Source of the DNA: Polyangiaceae bacterium
GTDB taxonomy: Bacteria > Myxococcota_A > Polyangia > Polyangiales > Polyangiaceae
Reading direction: 5' to 3'
Length of the DNA stretch: 44,165 nt
NCBI GenBank assembly: GCA_023150915.1
Contig: JAKLKA010000112.1
Coordinates: forward strand, 1-44,165
Part shown: positions 41,849 to 44,165 of the stretch, in pieces
Numbering within the stretch: the stretch's first letter is position 1
Layout of the letters: each line of letters begins with the position of its first letter
Notes under the pieces: model-generated
What the model saw: only the letters and a program-made list of their open reading frames with translations
The model's database searches: none
Told to the model about the DNA's origin: nothing
Made by a program: the position numbers and the translations under genes

Positions 41849-42457
41849 TCACTTTCGACCCCCAGGTTCCATCCCCCGCAGCAGCACATCGATCAGCCCG
41901 CGCAGAAACGTTTCTTCGGGCATGGGCATGGTGTCTTGCGCTCGGAAGAGCAAGTCGACCACCACGAAGTTGTGCACGGCGCCGATGAAGGTGCGCGCGA
42001 CGATCTCTGGATCACGACGAGTAAGCCGGCCCACCCGCATCTCGGCCGCGAAGTAGCCCGCTACGATCTTGATGACCGCGAGCGGGCCCGCGTCCTCGCG
42101 CTCGTACATCTGGGGAGCGCCGTCGGGCCCGGGGTTCGACCAGGCCATCAGATGAAGCGGCACCACGCGCCGCAGGTGCTCGGCCAGACCCCCGCCCAGG
42201 GCGAACAGTCGCTGGGGCAGATCGCCCGTCCCGGCGCTCTCGATCAGGCCCTTCGCGAACGGCGGCAGCTCGTCCAGCGACCCCATGGCCGCCTGAAAGA
42301 GCTCGAACTTGCTGCGAAAGCGCTTGAAGATCGAGCCCTCGGACACCCCCGCGCGGGCCGCCACCTCGGCCGTGGTCGCTCGAAAGCCGCGGCTCAAGAA
42401 CACATCCCGGGCGGCATCGAGAATTGACGAGTCCTGGATGATCGCCGGCCGAGCCAT
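41849..42457 (-). CDS. TetR-family repressor of the RND operon
   Basis: 202 residues if translation starts at the ATG at 42457; an ATG at 42475 would add six residues (MSEHSQ) encoded by the palindrome. The N-terminal helix-turn-helix is typical (ILDAARDVFLSRGFRATTAE, VAARAGVSEGSIFKRFRSKF); the C-terminal ligand-binding part has no specific clue. It is first in the operon with the adaptor and pump, and its stop overlaps the possible GTG start of the adaptor. It probably represses the operon until a pump substrate binds. The later start is preferred because it leaves the operator-like palindrome outside the gene. Confidence 0.9.
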   Translation of the reverse strand: MARPAIIQDSSILDAARDVFLSRGFRATTAEVAARAGVSEGSIFKRFRSKFELFQAAMGSLDELPPFAKGLIESAGTGDLPQRLFALGGGLAEHLRRVVPLHLMAWSNPGPDGAPQMYEREDAGPLAVIKIVAGYFAAEMRVGRLTRRDPEIVARTFIGAVHNFVVVDLLFRAQDTMPMPEETFLRGLIDVLLRGMEPGGRK

Positions 42458-42460
42458 TTG

Positions 42461-42474
42461 TGAGTGCTCACTCA
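42461..42474. promoter_or_regulatory. TetR operator-like palindrome
   Basis: TGAGTG-CT-CACTCA is an inverted repeat with six-base arms, three bases upstream of the ATG at 42457 on the minus strand. Its position between tetR and the divergent MFS gene suits autoregulation and possibly control of both directions. Confidence 0.6.
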
Positions 42475-42531
42475 TTTAGCTGAACCAGGGCGGCCGTCAA
42501 CCGCGACCGTCCGTTCAGCCCCGACCCGGCG

Positions 42532-42537
42532 TAACCT
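42532..42537 (+). promoter_or_regulatory. possible -10 box (TAACCT)
   Basis: TAACCT lies eight bases before the MFS transporter ATG, which lacks a Shine-Dalgarno. No good -35 was identified. Confidence 0.3.
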
Positions 42538-42545
42538 CCGCGCCG

Positions 42546-43769
42546 ATGGCGTCCGGCGAGAAGAAAGCCCCGGTGGCGCTCACCGTGCTGGTGGCGGCCC
42601 TGGGCTACTTCGTCGACATCTACGACCTCATCCTGTTCAGCATCGTCCGGGTCAAGAGCCTGGCCGGCATCGGGGTCGAAAAGGCGCAGATCCTGGAACA
42701 GGGAGTGCTGCTGCTCGACATGCAGATGGGCGGCATGCTGATCGGCGGCATCCTGTGGGGGATCCTCGGCGACAAGCGCGGGCGCCTCTCGGTGCTGTTC
42801 GGGTCCATTGCCTTGTATTCGACCGCGAACATCGCCAACGGCTTCGTGCAGACGGTTCCGCAGTACGCCGCGCTGCGGCTGATCGCGGGCATCGGCCTGG
42901 CGGGCGAGCTGGGTGCTGGCATCACCCTGGTCAGCGAGATCATGCACAAAGAGTCGCGGGGCTATGGCACCACCATCGTCGCCACCATCGGCATCTGCGG
43001 CGCGGTGGTCGCGGCGCTGGTCGGCGACCTGTTCCACTGGCGCACCGCCTACTTCGTCGGTGGCGGCATGGGTCTGGCGCTCTTGCTCTTGCGCGTGGGC
43101 CTCTACGAGTCCGGCATGTTCGCGGGCGTGAAGGCCGCCGGGGTGAAGCTCGGCAACTTCTCGAGCCTGTTCTCGACCAAGCTGCGCGCCAAGAAATACC
43201 TGGCGGTGATCGTGGTGGGGGTCCCCATCTGGTACGCCGTGGGCATCCTGGTCACCTTCTCGCCCGAGATCGGCAAGGCCATGGGCATGAGCGAGGTTCC
43301 GGCACCCGGCCGCGCGGTGATGATGACGTACATCGGCCTGGCCGCCGGCGACTTCGCCAGCGGCGCGCTCTCACAGCTCCTGCGCAGCCGGCGCCGCGTG
43401 CTGGCCGGCTTCCTGGCGCTCACCGGGGCCAGCATCGTGGCTTACTTCACCATCGGCCGGAGCTCGCTCACGGCGTTTTACGCCGTGTGTCTCGTGCTCG
43501 GATTCGCCACCGGCTATTGGGCGGTGTTCGTGACCATGGCCTCGGAGCTGTTCGGCACCAACATTCGCGCCACCGTCACCACCACCGCACCCAACTTCGT
43601 GCGCGGCTCGGTGGTGCTGCTCACCTTCTCGTTCAAGCACCTGAAAGACGCTCTGGGCGTGGTCGGCAGCGCCGCCGCCGTCGGCGCGATCACGATGGCG
43701 ATCGCGGTGGTGGCGCTGATCGCGCTGGAAGAGACGTACGGCAAGAGCCTGGACTACGTGGAGGACTGA
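42546..43769 (+). CDS. MFS transporter
   Basis: 407 residues with about 12 membrane segments. The loop between TM2 and TM3 carries the family motif as GDKRGR (GGILWGILGDKRGRLSVLFG). TM4-5 reads LRLIAGIGLAGELGAGITLV, and the second half contains MASELFGTNIRATVTTTAPN, as in metabolite:proton symporters. The substrate cannot be predicted. It is transcribed away from the tetR-RND operon across a gap of about 90 bases that holds the palindrome, so co-regulation is possible. Confidence 0.88.
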   Translation: MASGEKKAPVALTVLVAALGYFVDIYDLILFSIVRVKSLAGIGVEKAQILEQGVLLLDMQMGGMLIGGILWGILGDKRGRLSVLFGSIALYSTANIANGFVQTVPQYAALRLIAGIGLAGELGAGITLVSEIMHKESRGYGTTIVATIGICGAVVAALVGDLFHWRTAYFVGGGMGLALLLLRVGLYESGMFAGVKAAGVKLGNFSSLFSTKLRAKKYLAVIVVGVPIWYAVGILVTFSPEIGKAMGMSEVPAPGRAVMMTYIGLAAGDFASGALSQLLRSRRRVLAGFLALTGASIVAYFTIGRSSLTAFYAVCLVLGFATGYWAVFVTMASELFGTNIRATVTTTAPNFVRGSVVLLTFSFKHLKDALGVVGSAAAVGAITMAIAVVALIALEETYGKSLDYVED

Positions 43770-43776
43770 GCGACGC

Positions 43777-43806
43777 TTGACGGCACGCGACCCAGCCCCG
43801 TAGCCT
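43777..43806 (+). promoter_or_regulatory. possible sigma70-type promoter (TTGACG - 18 - TAGCCT)
   Basis: TTGACG (43777-43782) and TAGCCT (43801-43806) are 18 bases apart and lie 26 bases before the ATG at 43833. This is the best -35/-10 pair seen in the window and drives the heptamer-repeat lipoprotein gene. Confidence 0.4.
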
Positions 43807-43832
43807 ACGAGTCACCAGCGGGGAGGGTGTCG

Positions 43833-44165
43833 ATGCACGCAGCACGCAGCACGCAGCACGCAGCACGCAGCACGCAGCACGCGGGCAGCATGCGTAGCGG
43901 TTCTGGCTCTGGTCGCAATCGGGTGCAGTGACCCACCGGGCGAAGTCGAGTTGCTCGTGGGCAGCGCAGTCGTGTATTCCGGGCCGCTGGGTTCTGATCT
44001 GCTTCAGCGAGACGCCCAGCTCGGCGTCAGCAAGCACAAGAACGCGATAACGGCGCGGGTGGACTCGCAGCGTGACCGCACAGAGCTGCTGTTCTTCCCG
44101 ATGGACCCGGAGCTCTCGTATTCCACGCTCGACACCAATCCGAGCCTCGTTGCCTCTCGCAACGC
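43833..44165 (+). CDS. lipoprotein gene, start out of frame across a heptamer repeat; 3' end outside window
   Basis: The ATG at 43833, six bases after a GTG and preceded by GGGGAGG, reads MHAARSTQHAARSTQHAGSM and then stops at a TGA near 43929. In the next frame a clear lipoprotein signal begins at about 43885 (AACVAVLALVAIG then C), followed by SDPPGEVELLVGSAVVYSGP and a frame that stays open to the window edge. That frame has no start codon of its own upstream. Removing one 7-base unit, or adding two, joins ATG and signal peptide into MHAARSTQHAARSTRAAC plus the hydrophobic core. The gene therefore looks phase-off in this sequence. Family unknown. Confidence 0.65.
43835..43882 (+). repeat. 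heptanucleotide repeat GCACGCA, about 6.9 copies
   Basis: Six perfect GCACGCA units and a partial seventh start at the G of the ATG. The unit is not a multiple of three, so each gain or loss shifts the frame of the lipoprotein signal peptide downstream. Confidence 0.92.

Overview
The window is a very GC-rich bacterial segment. Its gene content points to Myxococcota, most likely Polyangiales. The signs are eukaryote-like Ser/Thr kinases fused to other domains, a MYXO-CTERM-type sorting signal, many lipoproteins with Gly-rich linkers after the lipidated Cys, an FHA-AAA+ regulator, and FG-GAP, PD40, SBBP and thrombospondin type 3 secreted proteins. This placement is inferred; no rRNA or tRNA gene was seen.

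Region 1 (1-7.6 kb) holds a Cys-rich secreted protein, a DUF486 membrane protein and a barrel-type outer-membrane protein. It also holds a cluster of broken genes joined end to end: a C45-type hydrolase fragment, a probable class III aminotransferase fragment and a GMC oxidoreductase without its FAD-binding start; a response-regulator stub against a truncated PAS protein; and an acyl-CoA carboxylase beta subunit against a Gly-rich propeller protein, both without N-termini.

Region 2 (7.6-14.8 kb) has a MYXO-CTERM protein, a short repeat lipoprotein, a kinase-FGE fusion, an FHA-AAA+ regulator, a coiled-coil membrane protein, mutM, and a phosphodiester glycosidase-family protein whose stop overlaps the mutM start.

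Region 3 (14.8-24.7 kb) has a large thrombospondin type 3 lipoprotein gene whose ribosome binding site and ATG are out of frame with the body across a short ACGC repeat, and a coupled second lipoprotein. A 1-kb non-coding stretch follows, with a broken gene, a 51-bp minisatellite and copies of a dispersed hairpin element. Next come a large Omp85/BamA-family protein and a 50-residue membrane protein.

Region 4 (24.7-37.4 kb) has a metallopeptidase-like lipoprotein, small envelope proteins and a giant ATPase-TPR-kinase-winged-helix protein. A vapBC toxin-antitoxin module follows, bracketed by a 64-bp imperfect direct repeat, and then FG-GAP and PD40 lipoproteins.

Region 5 (37.4-44.2 kb) has a tetR-adaptor-RND efflux operon with a palindrome at the tetR start, a divergent MFS transporter, and the start of another lipoprotein gene. 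That last gene carries nearly seven copies of a heptanucleotide right after its ATG and is out of frame as written.

The most notable theme is two lipoprotein genes whose start codons are separated from their signal-peptide frame by tandem repeats with units not divisible by three. This is consistent with, but does not prove, phase-variable surface lipoproteins. The self-contained vapBC insert is second.
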